From Winogradskyella vidalii (GTDB lineage Bacteria > Bacteroidota > Bacteroidia > Flavobacteriales > Flavobacteriaceae): a stretch of DNA of 64,000 nucleotides. Position 1 is the first letter of the stretch. Every line of letters starts with the position of its first letter. A model generated the notes under the pieces. That model made no database searches. It saw only the letters and a program-made list of their open reading frames with translations, and was not told the DNA's origin. The stretch lies in assembly GCF_013403955.1 (NCBI RefSeq), contig NZ_JABFDG010000003.1, positions 310,001-374,000 on the forward strand. Reading direction: 5' to 3'. Both the position numbers and the translations under genes were made by a program. Positions 8,277-17,176 of this stretch are shown piece after piece.

Positions 8277-8349
8277 TGTCACACTGAGTGTAGTCAAATT
8301 GCTATTAACAACTTGGTTTTGAATGGCTTCGACTGCGTTCAGCATGACA
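8277..8349. repeat. Imperfect inverted repeat, dispersed intergenic family
   Basis: The left arm starts TGTCACACTGAGTGTAGTC. The reverse complement of the right arm starts TGTCATGCTGAACGCAGTC. The two arms are about 24 bases each. A further partial copy with a CTGAACTTATTTCAG palindrome lies at about 8407-8427. Together these account for most of the 8153-8487 intergenic region. Confidence 0.6.
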
Positions 8350-8425
8350 TTAATTTTTCAGTTTGCGCTTATGCGCCTTCGAGAGAAAAACCAATGCAAC
8401 AATTTATGCTGAACTTATTTCAGTA

Positions 8426-8454
8426 TTTGGTTTATAGTTCAGATTATAACTTTG
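8426..8454 (+). promoter_or_regulatory. Candidate dnaE promoter
   Basis: TTTG at 8426-8429, a 17-nt spacer, then TAACTTTG at 8447-8454. This matches the Bacteroidota TTG/TANNTTTG arrangement and lies 33 bases before the dnaE ATG. Confidence 0.55.
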
Positions 8455-8487
8455 AACTTTAAACTCTAAACTTTTGAACCTTAACGT

Positions 8488-11400
8488 ATGTACTTAATAT
8501 TCGATACCGAAACCACAGGATTACCAAAACGTTGGGATGCACCAATCACAGATACCGATAATTGGCCGAGGTGTATTCAAATTGCATGGCAATTGCATGA
8601 TGGCATGGGGAATTGTATTGAACATCAAGATTATTTGGTGAAACCAGAAGGTTTTAATATTCCTTATGATGCTGAAAAAATACACGGAATTTCTACAGGA
8701 TTAGCCGAAGAACAAGGCGTACCATTGGCAGAAGTTTTAGAGAAGTTTAATGCAGCTTTAGCGAAAACCAAATTTGTAGTCGGACAAAATGTAAAGTTCG
8801 ATTTAAATATTATGGGGGCGGAATTTGTTCGTGAAGACGTCACAAATTCACTTCAAGAATTACCAGTTTTAGATACTTGTACCGAACATACCGCAAGTTT
8901 ATGCCAAATTCCTGGTGGACGCTATGGGAAATTTAAGTTACCAACCTTAACGGAGTTACACGAATATTTATTCAACAAACCATTTTCGGAAGCACACAAC
9001 GCTACGGCCGATGTTGAAGCAACAACACGTTGTTTTTTAGAATTAATTCGTCGTAAGCAATACACCAAGGAACAGCTTGATGTAGAGCCTGATTATTTTG
9101 AGAATTTTACGCAAGAAAATCCTGCTGAAATTCAGCTTATTGGTTTAAAACATATCAACCTTAAGAAAGAAAGTGCAAAGATTAATGCACGTCTTCAAAA
9201 AGAACAGGCCAACAAAGCCACACCAACAGAAGTAAATAAAGAGGCCGCTTCACAAATAAAGGATGTAGACTTTGCGCATTTGCATAACCATTCGCAATAT
9301 TCCATTCTTCAATCAACCATTAGTGTAAAAGATTTAGTAGCAGCAGCAGCCAAAAAGAATATGCCTGCGGTTGCAATGACTGACCATGGAAATATGATGG
9401 GAGCTTTTCACTTTGTGAGTGCTGTTTCTGGTCATAATAAAAAGGTAAAGGCACAGCATGCAGAGGCCGAAGCAGCCGGATTAGAAAAGAAAGGAAAACT
9501 TATAAAACCAATTATTGGTTGTGAATTCTTTGTGTGTGAAAACCACGAAGACAAAACCCGAAAAGACAACGGTTACCAAATTGTGTTAATGGCAAAGAAT
9601 AAAAAAGGCTATCACAATTTAGCAAAACTGTCGTCTGCAGCCTTTACCAATGGGTTTTATTATGTACCGAGAATTGATAAAAAACTGATTGAGAAATACA
9701 AAGAAAATTTAATCTGTCTAACAGGAAACCTTTATGGAGAAGTACCAAGTAAGGTATTAAATGTTGGTGAAAATCAGGCGGAAGAAGCCTTGTTATGGTG
9801 GAAAGAGACCTTTCAAGATGATTTGTATATTGAGTTAATGCGTCACAATCAGGAAGATGAAAACCGTGTGAATCCGGTGTTAATTCAATTTTCTAAAAAA
9901 CATGATATAAAATTAGTCGCTACTAATAATACGTATTATGTTGACCAAGAAAATGCCAATGCACACGATATTTTATTGTGTGTAAAAGATGGTGAAAAAC
10001 AAGCGACACCAATTGGTCGTGGTCGAGGCTATCGCTATGGTCTACCAAACCAAGAATATTATTTTAAGTCTTCTGAAGAAATGAAGGCTTTATTTAAAGA
10101 TGTACCTGAAGCCATTGTGAACATCCAAGAGGTTGTTGATAAAATTGAACCTTACGAGTTGGCTCGTGATGTCTTATTGCCTGCCTTTGATATACCCGAT
10201 GAATTTAAGCACAAAGATGATGAGGCTGATGGCGGTAAGCGTGGAGAAAATGCCTTTTTAAAACATCTAACTTATCAAGGTGCAAAAAAACGCTATGGTG
10301 AAATTACACCAAAAATAAAAGAGCGTCTCGATTTTGAGCTAAGCGTTATTGAAAATACAGGGTATCCAGGTTATTTCTTGATTGTAGAAGATTTTATTCG
10401 CGAAGCCCGTAAAATGGATGTTTCCGTAGGTCCTGGTCGTGGTTCCGCAGCAGGTTCAGTGGTCGCATATTGTTTATGGATTACTAATATAGACCCCATA
10501 AAGTACGATTTACTTTTTGAGCGTTTCTTAAATCCAGACCGTGTAAGTATGCCCGATATTGATATCGATTTTGATGATGAAGGTCGTGGTCGAGTGATGG
10601 ATTATGTTATTGATAAATATGGTGCCAATCAGGTAGCGCAGATTATTACTTATGGTACCATGGCTGCAAAATCATCGATTAGAGATACTGCTAGAGTTTT
10701 GGACTTACCCTTAAACGAAGCCGACCATATTGCGAAATTAATTCCGTTGATGTCTAAACTCGGGAAAATTTTCGGTTTAGATGAAAAGGAACTCGCTAAG
10801 AAATTTAGAGCCGAAGATTTAGAGAAAATTAATGAATTGCTCAATATTTCCGATGGTGATGATTTACAAGCTGAAACTATTAACCAAGCTCGAATCTTAG
10901 AAGGTTCGGTTAGAAATACAGGAATTCACGCTTGTGGTGTTATTATCACACCAGGTGATATAACTAATTATGTTCCCGTTTCCTTAGCTAAGGATTCCGA
11001 TTTATACGTCACACAATTTGATAACTCGGTTGTAGAAAGTGCTGGCCTGTTGAAGATGGATTTCTTGGGCTTAAAAACCTTGACTTTAATTAAGGATACG
11101 GTTAAGATTGTAAAGGCGAAGCACGATATTGATTTAGACCCCGATAGTTTTCCGCTCGATGATGTAAAAACATACGAATTGTTCCAACGTGGTGAAACCG
11201 TAGGAGTGTTTCAGTATGAATCGCCAGGCATGCAAAAACACATGAAGAACTTAAAGCCAACGGTCTTCGATGATTTAATTGCGATGAATGCTCTGTATCG
11301 CCCCGGACCAATGGAATATATTCCGAGTTTTATTGCGCGTAAACATGGTGATGAAGAGATTGATTACGATTTACCAGAGATGGAAGAGTACCTTCAGGAA

Positions 11401-12876
11401 ACCTACGGCATTACAGTTTACCAAGAGCAAGTAATGCTTCTGTCTCAAAAATTAGCAGATTTTACTAAGGGTGAAGCCGATGTCTTGCGTAAGGCGATGG
11501 GTAAGAAACAAATTGCGGTTTTGGACAAGATGAAGCCAAAATTTATTGAGCAGGCAAGTTCTAAAGGCTTAGATGCCAAAAAGCTTGAAAAAATTTGGAA
11601 GGATTGGGAAGCTTTTGCAAGTTATGCTTTTAACAAATCGCACTCTACCTGTTATGCTTGGATTGCTTATCAAACCGCGTATTTAAAGGCGCATTACCCA
11701 GCAGAATATATGGCTGCGGTACTGTCTAATAATATGAATGATATTAAATCCGTGACCTTCTTTATGGAAGAGTGTAAACGGATGCGTTTGCCCGTTTTAG
11801 GACCCGATGTTAATGAGAGTTTTTATAAATTTTCGGTAAACAAAGATAATGCCGTGCGTTTTGGAATGGGCGCCATAAAAGGGGTTGGCCATGGCGCTGT
11901 ACAGACCATTGTGGACAACCGACAAGAGGGCGGAAACTACAAATCTATTTTTGATTTTGCTAAACGTATCGATTTACGTGCTGCCAATAAAAGAGCATTC
12001 GAAGGTTTAGCCAATGCTGGCGGATTTGATTGCTGGTCAGACACGCACAGAGCACAGTATTTTGCTCATGATGGTGATGGTATCAGCTTCTTAGAAAAAG
12101 CCGTAAAGTATGGCGCAAAACATCAAGAAAATGAAAACTCAGCACAAGTTAGTTTGTTTGGTGAGGCAAGTGATGTGCAGATTGCAGAACCTGTAGTTCC
12201 ACCTTGTGAGGATTGGGGTACTATGGAAAAATTATCGCGAGAACGTGAAGTTGTTGGGATTTATATTTCGGGCCACCCACTAGATGATTTTTCAATTGAA
12301 ATGAAAACATTTTGTAATGGTGTCGTTGCGCATTTTAATAATTTAGAAGCCATTGTTAATAAAGAAGTCACCTTTGGTGGTGTCGTCACTGATGTGCAAC
12401 ATCGTGTTAGTAAACAGGGTAAAGGTTGGGCCATTTTTACGATTGAAGATTATACCGATAGTTTTGAATTCAGGATTTTTGGAGAAGATTATTTAAAGTT
12501 CAGACACTTTTTTGTCATCAATTCTTTTGTCTATGTGCGCGCTTTTGTTCGCGAAGGTTGGGTAAATAGAGATACAGGTAAAAAAGGCGAACCAAGAATT
12601 CAGTTTAATAGTTTCCAGTTGCTACATGATGTGATGGATACTTATGCAAAAAAACTATCGATACAACTTAATATTAGAGATTTAGAAAAAGATAAAATTA
12701 ATGTGTTGTACGACTTAATTAAGTTTCATGAAGGCAATCAGACCTTAACTTTTGTGGTCTATGATAATGCTGAAAAAATAAAGGTCCAAATGCCTAGCCG
12801 AAAGAATAAAATTAAAATTTCTCAAGGCTTACTGAATAGTTTGAAAGAGAACGATGTGATGTATAAGTTGAATTAG
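8488..12876 (+). CDS. dnaE: DNA polymerase III alpha subunit with fused N-terminal 3'-5' exonuclease
   Basis: This is the replicative polymerase catalytic subunit, 1462 residues. Residues 1-180 form a DnaQ-like DEDDh exonuclease: FDTETTG at the start, NVKFDLNI near 102-109 and HNATADVEAT near 171-180. A linker follows, then a PHP domain from about 260 (HLHNHSQYSIL, AMTDHGNM). The C-family polymerase active site PDIDIDFDD lies near residue 690, with the GPGRGSAAGS motif just before it. An OB-fold (from about 1293, VTFGGVVTDVQHRVS) closes the protein. Ordinary DnaE is about 1150 residues and relies on separate epsilon subunit. Here proofreading is built in, as is common in Bacteroidota. It is monocistronic. 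Confidence 0.95.
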   Translation: MYLIFDTETTGLPKRWDAPITDTDNWPRCIQIAWQLHDGMGNCIEHQDYLVKPEGFNIPYDAEKIHGISTGLAEEQGVPLAEVLEKFNAALAKTKFVVGQNVKFDLNIMGAEFVREDVTNSLQELPVLDTCTEHTASLCQIPGGRYGKFKLPTLTELHEYLFNKPFSEAHNATADVEATTRCFLELIRRKQYTKEQLDVEPDYFENFTQENPAEIQLIGLKHINLKKESAKINARLQKEQANKATPTEVNKEAASQIKDVDFAHLHNHSQYSILQSTISVKDLVAAAAKKNMPAVAMTDHGNMMGAFHFVSAVSGHNKKVKAQHAEAEAAGLEKKGKLIKPIIGCEFFVCENHEDKTRKDNGYQIVLMAKNKKGYHNLAKLSSAAFTNGFYYVPRIDKKLIEKYKENLICLTGNLYGEVPSKVLNVGENQAEEALLWWKETFQDDLYIELMRHNQEDENRVNPVLIQFSKKHDIKLVATNNTYYVDQENANAHDILLCVKDGEKQATPIGRGRGYRYGLPNQEYYFKSSEEMKALFKDVPEAIVNIQEVVDKIEPYELARDVLLPAFDIPDEFKHKDDEADGGKRGENAFLKHLTYQGAKKRYGEITPKIKERLDFELSVIENTGYPGYFLIVEDFIREARKMDVSVGPGRGSAAGSVVAYCLWITNIDPIKYDLLFERFLNPDRVSMPDIDIDFDDEGRGRVMDYVIDKYGANQVAQIITYGTMAAKSSIRDTARVLDLPLNEADHIAKLIPLMSKLGKIFGLDEKELAKKFRAEDLEKINELLNISDGDDLQAETINQARILEGSVRNTGIHACGVIITPGDITNYVPVSLAKDSDLYVTQFDNSVVESAGLLKMDFLGLKTLTLIKDTVKIVKAKHDIDLDPDSFPLDDVKTYELFQRGETVGVFQYESPGMQKHMKNLKPTVFDDLIAMNALYRPGPMEYIPSFIARKHGDEEIDYDLPEMEEYLQETYGITVYQEQVMLLSQKLADFTKGEADVLRKAMGKKQIAVLDKMKPKFIEQASSKGLDAKKLEKIWKDWEAFASYAFNKSHSTCYAWIAYQTAYLKAHYPAEYMAAVLSNNMNDIKSVTFFMEECKRMRLPVLGPDVNESFYKFSVNKDNAVRFGMGAIKGVGHGAVQTIVDNRQEGGNYKSIFDFAKRIDLRAANKRAFEGLANAGGFDCWSDTHRAQYFAHDGDGISFLEKAVKYGAKHQENENSAQVSLFGEASDVQIAEPVVPPCEDWGTMEKLSREREVVGIYISGHPLDDFSIEMKTFCNGVVAHFNNLEAIVNKEVTFGGVVTDVQHRVSKQGKGWAIFTIEDYTDSFEFRIFGEDYLKFRHFFVINSFVYVRAFVREGWVNRDTGKKGEPRIQFNSFQLLHDVMDTYAKKLSIQLNIRDLEKDKINVLYDLIKFHEGNQTLTFVVYDNAEKIKVQMPSRKNKIKISQGLLNSLKENDVMYKLN

Positions 12877-12951
12877 ATGTTTAGAGCGTAATAATTTAGA
12901 CGGGTAAGTTAGTATGTTTTACAAGCTTAATTGATTTTAGTTTAAAATAAT

Positions 12952-12969
12952 AGACAGACCTGTCTGTTT
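12952..12969. promoter_or_regulatory. Palindromic operator upstream of the tetR-family gene
   Basis: AGACAGAC-CT-GTCTGTTT, 7 of 8 positions symmetric. It matches the perfect palindrome at 13579-13596 on the other side of the regulator gene. It sits about 15 bases upstream of the -7 box TATATTTG, where binding would block transcription. Confidence 0.75.
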
Positions 12970-12984
12970 TTAAAAAATACTTTA

Positions 12985-12992
12985 TATATTTG
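12985..12992 (+). promoter_or_regulatory. -7 box of the tetR-family gene
   Basis: TATATTTG lies only 4 bases before the ATG at 12997, so the transcript would be nearly leaderless if this box is used. Confidence 0.5.
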
Positions 12993-12996
12993 CATC

Positions 12997-13560
12997 ATGA
13001 AACATGCCGAAGTAAAAAATAGAATTACAGAAACGGCCTCATTTTTATTTTATAAGAATGGGTATAATTCTACAGGTATCAATCAAATTATTGCGGAAGC
13101 AGGAATTGCTAAGGCAACGTTGTATAATCATTTTAAATCTAAAGAAGAGATTTGTCTGGCATATCTTCAGCACAAGAATATTAATTTTCTAGGTGATTTT
13201 GAAACTTTTACAATGTCTAAACCAAAAGGAAAAGAGCAAATCCTAGCAATATTCGATTTCCTTCAACTGTTTTATCAAGATAAAGATTTTAATGGGTGTT
13301 GGTGTATTAAAACGGTTTCGGAAATTCCAAAAGATAATGAGATGATCCGTAATGAAATTCAATCTCAAAAAAATGATTTTATTGCCATCATAGAAAATTT
13401 GATTACTAATAACTTAGAACAAGTAAAAAGTGAACAAGTAAATTCACTCGCAAGACAAATCTATTTACTTTACGAAAGTGCCGTTGGAGAAAGTCACTTG
13501 CATCAAGAGGATTGGCCTATTGTTGAGTCTAAAAATTTATGTGAAATAATAATAGCTTAA
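12997..13560 (+). CDS. TetR/AcrR family transcriptional regulator
   Basis: A 187-residue one-component regulator. The N-terminal helix-turn-helix is clear: ASFLFYKNGYNSTGINQII, then AEAGIAKATLYNHFKSKEEI. The C-terminal helical ligand and dimer domain (about residues 60-187) has one Cys pair-like spot, NGCWCIK, that might sense an electrophile, though this is a guess. It is flanked on both sides by copies of the same palindrome, AGACAGAC-YT-GTCTGTYT, which is strong evidence for autoregulation and control of the SDR gene downstream. The ligand is unknown. The nearest functional analogy is repressors of oxidoreductases for reactive carbonyls or quinones. Confidence 0.9.
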   Translation: MKHAEVKNRITETASFLFYKNGYNSTGINQIIAEAGIAKATLYNHFKSKEEICLAYLQHKNINFLGDFETFTMSKPKGKEQILAIFDFLQLFYQDKDFNGCWCIKTVSEIPKDNEMIRNEIQSQKNDFIAIIENLITNNLEQVKSEQVNSLARQIYLLYESAVGESHLHQEDWPIVESKNLCEIIIA

Positions 13561-13578
13561 AAAAATTTGCATAAACTA

Positions 13579-13596
13579 AGACAGACTTGTCTGTCT
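13579..13596. promoter_or_regulatory. Perfect 18-bp palindromic operator before the SDR gene
   Basis: AGACAGAC-TT-GTCTGTCT is a perfect 8-bp inverted repeat around a 2-base centre. It lies 27 bases upstream of the SDR ATG. It matches the site at 12952-12969 except for one arm position and the centre. Confidence 0.8.
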
Positions 13597-13622
13597 ACAA
13601 TTAAAAATTAAAGAAAATTATA

Positions 13623-14369
13623 ATGAAAGAATTTGAAAACAAAGTAGCCTTAGTCATTGGTGGAACAAGCGGAATAGGTAACGCCACTACAAACGCCTTA
13701 TTAGAAGGAGGAGCAACCGTACATGTTGTAGGTAGAGATACTGATAAAATTGCAGACGCACCAAACTTAGCAAAACACACAGCAAATATCTCTAGTACAA
13801 CAGAAGTGGATGCTTTAATCGCTAAAATTGATGGTTTAGATAACTTAGATTATTTAGTAAATGCTTCTGGGATTTTTGGTCCTAAACCTTTTTTAGATCA
13901 TACGATGGAAGACTACAATTCGTATTTAGATTTAAATAGAGGCTTCTTTTTTATCACACAAAGTGCTGCTAAAAAAATGAAAGCGACTCAAGGTGGCTCT
14001 ATTGTAAATGTGGGCTCTATGTGGGCAAAACAAGCTGTTAAAGCAACACCTTCTACAGCCTATTCTATGCAGAAAGCAGGTTTACATTCGCTAACACAAC
14101 ATTTGGCTATGGAATTAGCAGACGATAACATTCGTGTTAATGCAGTGTCTCCTGCCTTAGTGAATACACCTGTTTATCATGGTGTTTTTGGAGGTGAAGA
14201 AGCGGCTAAAGAAGCCTTAGTTGGTTTTAATGGTTTTCATCCTATCGGTCGTTTTGGAGAGTCGGAAGATGTAGCTAATAGTATTATCTTTTTATTGTCA
14301 GACAAGGCTGCTTGGGTAACAGGTGCCATTTGGGATACCGATGGTGGAGTTATGGCTGGTAGAAATTAA
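13623..14369 (+). CDS. SDR family NAD(P)-dependent oxidoreductase
   Basis: A classical short-chain dehydrogenase/reductase of 248 residues. The nucleotide-binding motif GGTSGIGNA lies near residues 14-22, and NASG is at about 80. The catalytic serine region is VNVGSMWA. Tyr147 and Lys151 form the YxxxK pair (YSMQKAG). The C-terminal stretch ending [12 protein letters not shown] is typical of the family. The Arg in VVGRDTDK after the second strand suggests NADPH preference (inference). The substrate is not identifiable. The upstream operator indicates TetR control, and two lipoprotein hydrolases follow after a terminator-like hairpin. Confidence 0.88.
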   Translation: MKEFENKVALVIGGTSGIGNATTNALLEGGATVHVVGRDTDKIADAPNLAKHTANISSTTEVDALIAKIDGLDNLDYLVNASGIFGPKPFLDHTMEDYNSYLDLNRGFFFITQSAAKKMKATQGGSIVNVGSMWAKQAVKATPSTAYSMQKAGLHSLTQHLAMELADDNIRVNAVSPALVNTPVYHGVFGGEEAAKEALVGFNGFHPIGRFGESEDVANSIIFLLSDKAAWVTGAIWDTDGGVMAGRN

Positions 14370-14389
14370 AAACTAAAAATAATTATGGA

Positions 14390-14424
14390 GCCATAATCGT
14401 AACTAATTTCGGTTATGGCTTTTC
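14390..14424 (+). terminator. Rho-independent terminator after the SDR gene
   Basis: Ten-bp stem GCCATAATCG/CGGTTATGGC with one G-U pair and a 10-nt loop, followed by TTTTCTATTTT. It may be leaky, because the hydrolase genes follow on the same strand. Confidence 0.7.
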
Positions 14425-14474
14425 TATTTTATAAGTTTTAAAATTATTTTGAGACTTAAATTTGAATTTAAACT

Positions 14475-15455
14475 ATGAAAAATCCAGTCCTAATCTTAAG
14501 TTTTGTTTTACTGTTTATATCTTGTAAAGACGAGGTAACATCAGAAATAGATCGTGTTTCTAAAACAACAACATCAAAGGTAACAAGTGAAGAATCAGCA
14601 TTAAAATATAAAATATTAGAGGTTAATGGAATTAACATTGCCTACAGGGAAGCCGGAAATGTGAATAACCCAACCATCGTTTTACTACATGGTTTTCCTG
14701 CATCATCATTTCAATACCGAAAAGTGTTAGCACAATTATCTGACGAGTTTCATTTAATTGCACCTGATTATCCTGGTTTTGGTAATAGTGATTTTCCAGA
14801 TGTTGAAACGTTTACTTATACGTTTGATAATATTGCGATTACTATGGAGTCCTTTTTAGAGCAAAAAAATATTAATTCTTATGCCATAATGATTCAAGAT
14901 TATGGCGCACCTATTGGATTTCGTTTAGCCACAGAGCATCCTGAACATATCACAGCAATCATCAACCAAAACGGAAATGCTTACGAAGAAGGTCTAGGAG
15001 AGGCTTGGGCCGGCATAAAAGCGCTTTGGAAACATAGAACTAAAGAAACCGAAGAGGCGCTATTATCTGCTTTTTCTTTAGAAGGATTAAAGTGGCAATA
15101 CACACATGGTGTTAGAGATATCGAGACAGTAGACCCTGATAGTTATAACTTAGATTTCTTAAGATTGTCTAGACCAAACGCACATGCTGTAAATTTAAAT
15201 TTGTTTTATGATTATCAAAATAACGTGAAGCTTTACCCAAAATGGCAGCAATATTTAAGAGACTATCAGCCACCATTATTAATAGTTTGGGGTAAAAATG
15301 ATGCTTTCTTTCCTGAAAGTGGTGCCGAAGCGTTTAAAAAAGATGTAAAAGACATTGATTATAACATTTACGATACGGGACATTTTGCGTTAGAAGAAGA
15401 TGGTGATGCTATTATTGAAAACATTAGAATCTTCATGAGAAATCAGAATAAATAA
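14475..15455 (+). CDS. Lipoprotein alpha/beta hydrolase, haloalkane dehalogenase/epoxide hydrolase-like (copy 1)
   Basis: A 326-residue alpha/beta-hydrolase. Its lipoprotein signal peptide ends LLFISCK (Cys17), so it is anchored in the envelope. The oxyanion-hole motif HGFPASSFQYR is near residue 72. The nucleophile elbow is IQDYGAPIG, with Asp142 rather than Ser. The predicted acid is in WGKNDAFF and the base is His303 (GHFALEED). An Asp nucleophile points to haloalkane dehalogenase or epoxide hydrolase chemistry rather than an esterase. The next gene is a paralogue with only 9 intervening bases, forming a tandem pair. Substrate is unknown. Confidence 0.82.
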   Translation: MKNPVLILSFVLLFISCKDEVTSEIDRVSKTTTSKVTSEESALKYKILEVNGINIAYREAGNVNNPTIVLLHGFPASSFQYRKVLAQLSDEFHLIAPDYPGFGNSDFPDVETFTYTFDNIAITMESFLEQKNINSYAIMIQDYGAPIGFRLATEHPEHITAIINQNGNAYEEGLGEAWAGIKALWKHRTKETEEALLSAFSLEGLKWQYTHGVRDIETVDPDSYNLDFLRLSRPNAHAVNLNLFYDYQNNVKLYPKWQQYLRDYQPPLLIVWGKNDAFFPESGAEAFKKDVKDIDYNIYDTGHFALEEDGDAIIENIRIFMRNQNK

Positions 15456-15464
15456 GCCTTTATA

Positions 15465-16433
15465 ATGAAACAGTTTGTACTAATTTTAGTGATTTCAATT
15501 TCTTTATTTGGGTGTCAGAATACATCAGAAAAACAGGAGAAACAATTCTTTTTACCGCCAGCAACGACATATAATTATATAGAAATTGATAGTGTAAAAC
15601 TGTTTTATAGAGAAGCAGGCGATAAAAGCAAACCAACAATTGTATTGCTTCATGGGTATCCGTCGTCCTCGCATTCGTACAGAAATTTAATTCCTATGTT
15701 GGCGACGTATTACCATGTGATAGCACCAGATAATTTAGGTTCTGGTTACAGTACGCATATAGATCCAGCAACGACGACGTATACTTTTGATTTGTTAGCA
15801 GATTATACAGAGAAGCTAATCCATACACTTCAAATTAAGAACTATGTAATGTACATGCAAGATTTTGGTGCTCCTGTGGGTTTCCGAATGATGATGAAAA
15901 ATCCAAAACGGATTGAAGCTTTAATTGTTCAAAACGCAAATGCTTATTTAGATGGTTTAACACCTAAACGGCAAGATTTTTTTAGAACGGCACAAACCGA
16001 TACGTCGCAAGTTAAGCACGATTTTTTATATAGCTTAACAGGCGAAGATGCTATAATAAATAAACAGTATTTGTTTGATTTGGATGCTACAAATATTAAT
16101 ATACAAAGTCCGGATGCATGGACGCATGATTTAGCATTTCTAAGCTCTGAGAAAGATAGAGAAATTCAGGTTCAGTTATTTCAAGATTATAATACCAATT
16201 TAATTCAGTATCCAAAATGGCAAAAAATGTTGAGAGAGACCCAACCAAAAACCTTAATTACTTGGGGTAAAAAGGACCTGAAATTCAATTATAAAGGAGC
16301 GGAAGCTTATTTAAGAGATGTGCCAAATGCAGAGCTACACTTATTAGATGCAGGCCATTTTGCAGCAGAAGAAAAAACAAGAGAAATAGGAAAACTCATT
16401 ATAGAGTTTTTGTTTCATAACGGTATAGAATAA
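15465..16433 (+). CDS. Lipoprotein alpha/beta hydrolase, haloalkane dehalogenase/epoxide hydrolase-like (copy 2)
   Basis: A 322-residue paralogue of the gene just upstream. The signal peptide ends SISLFGCQ (Cys17). HGYPSSSHSYRNL provides the oxyanion region. Asp133 is the predicted nucleophile in MQDFGAPVG, with WGKKDLKF for the acid region and His298 in GHFAAEE. The two copies share YREAG, the QYPKWQ/YPKWQQ segment and the general layout but are clearly diverged. This suggests an old duplication with possible substrate partitioning. It is probably co-transcribed with copy 1. Confidence 0.82.
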   Translation: MKQFVLILVISISLFGCQNTSEKQEKQFFLPPATTYNYIEIDSVKLFYREAGDKSKPTIVLLHGYPSSSHSYRNLIPMLATYYHVIAPDNLGSGYSTHIDPATTTYTFDLLADYTEKLIHTLQIKNYVMYMQDFGAPVGFRMMMKNPKRIEALIVQNANAYLDGLTPKRQDFFRTAQTDTSQVKHDFLYSLTGEDAIINKQYLFDLDATNINIQSPDAWTHDLAFLSSEKDREIQVQLFQDYNTNLIQYPKWQKMLRETQPKTLITWGKKDLKFNYKGAEAYLRDVPNAELHLLDAGHFAAEEKTREIGKLIIEFLFHNGIE

Positions 16434-16493
16434 TAGACCTAAAAAAGTAAATAGTATTTGGAGCTTATAATTAAGTTTAAAGGCTTGTAGTTA

Positions 16494-16583
16494 TCCTGAA
16501 TTTGCGCAAAGGATGGAAGCAGCATCCTTTTTTGCCATTAAAAGCAAAAAAGATATAGCGGACAGCCTGGTTTAATGCGCCCA
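16494..16583 (+). other. Structured non-coding element, possible conserved RNA or dispersed repeat
   Basis: A compact fold is visible without a coding frame. A GGATG/CATCC hairpin (16511-16526) is followed by a TTTTTTGC/GCAAAAAA hairpin (about 16527-16551). An outer stem pairs TTGCGCA (16502-16508) with TGCGC (16576-16580). An alternative ATCCT/AGGAT pairing exists at the 5' side. It ends about 140 bases before trxA and about 50 before its promoter. It could be a small RNA, a 3' element of the hydrolase operon or a dispersed flavobacterial repeat. Strand is assumed. Confidence 0.45.
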
Positions 16584-16634
16584 AAATCTTATATATAAGT
16601 CGTCTATTTAGCTATAACCAAAACATATACAGGC

Positions 16635-16669
16635 TTTGTAAGGTTTCATAAATATTTTGACTAATTTTG
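16635..16669 (+). promoter_or_regulatory. Candidate trxA promoter
   Basis: TTTG at 16635-16638, a 23-nt spacer, and TAATTTTG at 16662-16669. It lies 55 bases before the trxA ATG. Confidence 0.5.
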
Positions 16670-16724
16670 TAATTCCATTTAACGATGGAATAAAAGAGAA
16701 GTACAATATTAAAAAATAAATATT

Positions 16725-17042
16725 ATGGCATTAGAAATAACAGATGCAAATTTTGAAGAAACAGTATTAAAAAGTGAGAAGCCAGTAATGGTTGATTTTT
16801 GGGCTGCATGGTGTGGACCTTGTCGTATGGTTGGACCAATCATTGACGAAATCAGTACAGAATACGATGGTAAAGCTGTAGTTGGTAAGGTTGATGTAGA
16901 TGCAAACCAAGAATTTGCTGCTAAATATGGTGTTAGAAACATCCCTACAGTATTAATTTTTAAAGATGGTGAAGTTGTAGGTCGCCAAGTTGGTGTAGCT
17001 CCAAAGAATGCGTATTCAGACGCTATTGACGAGCTTTTGTAA
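16725..17042 (+). CDS. trxA: Thioredoxin
   Basis: A cytoplasmic disulphide reductase of 105 residues, normal length. The redox site is FWAAWCGPCRM, near residues 27-37. The cis-proline loop is VRNIPTVLIF. No signal peptide is present. It is a single gene with its own promoter and a strong terminator. It would receive electrons from thioredoxin reductase and reduce ribonucleotide reductase, peroxiredoxins and similar targets. Confidence 0.96.
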   Translation: MALEITDANFEETVLKSEKPVMVDFWAAWCGPCRMVGPIIDEISTEYDGKAVVGKVDVDANQEFAAKYGVRNIPTVLIFKDGEVVGRQVGVAPKNAYSDAIDELL

Positions 17043-17061
17043 TAGCTACAATACAAGATGT

Positions 17062-17115
17062 TTAATCCTAAAAATAGACCTTAATATTTTTAGGATTAAG
17101 CATTAATTTTTTTTC
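17062..17115 (+). terminator. Strong terminator after trxA
   Basis: A perfect 15-bp stem (TTAATCCTAAAAATA, 17062-17076, with its complement at 17085-17099) and an 8-nt loop. A run of eight T begins nine bases later. Confidence 0.75.
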
Positions 17116-17176
17116 TCTTCTTCGTAGGATTTTTTATAATTCATTATTTTTATAAAATTATACCTAATCCTACCTT

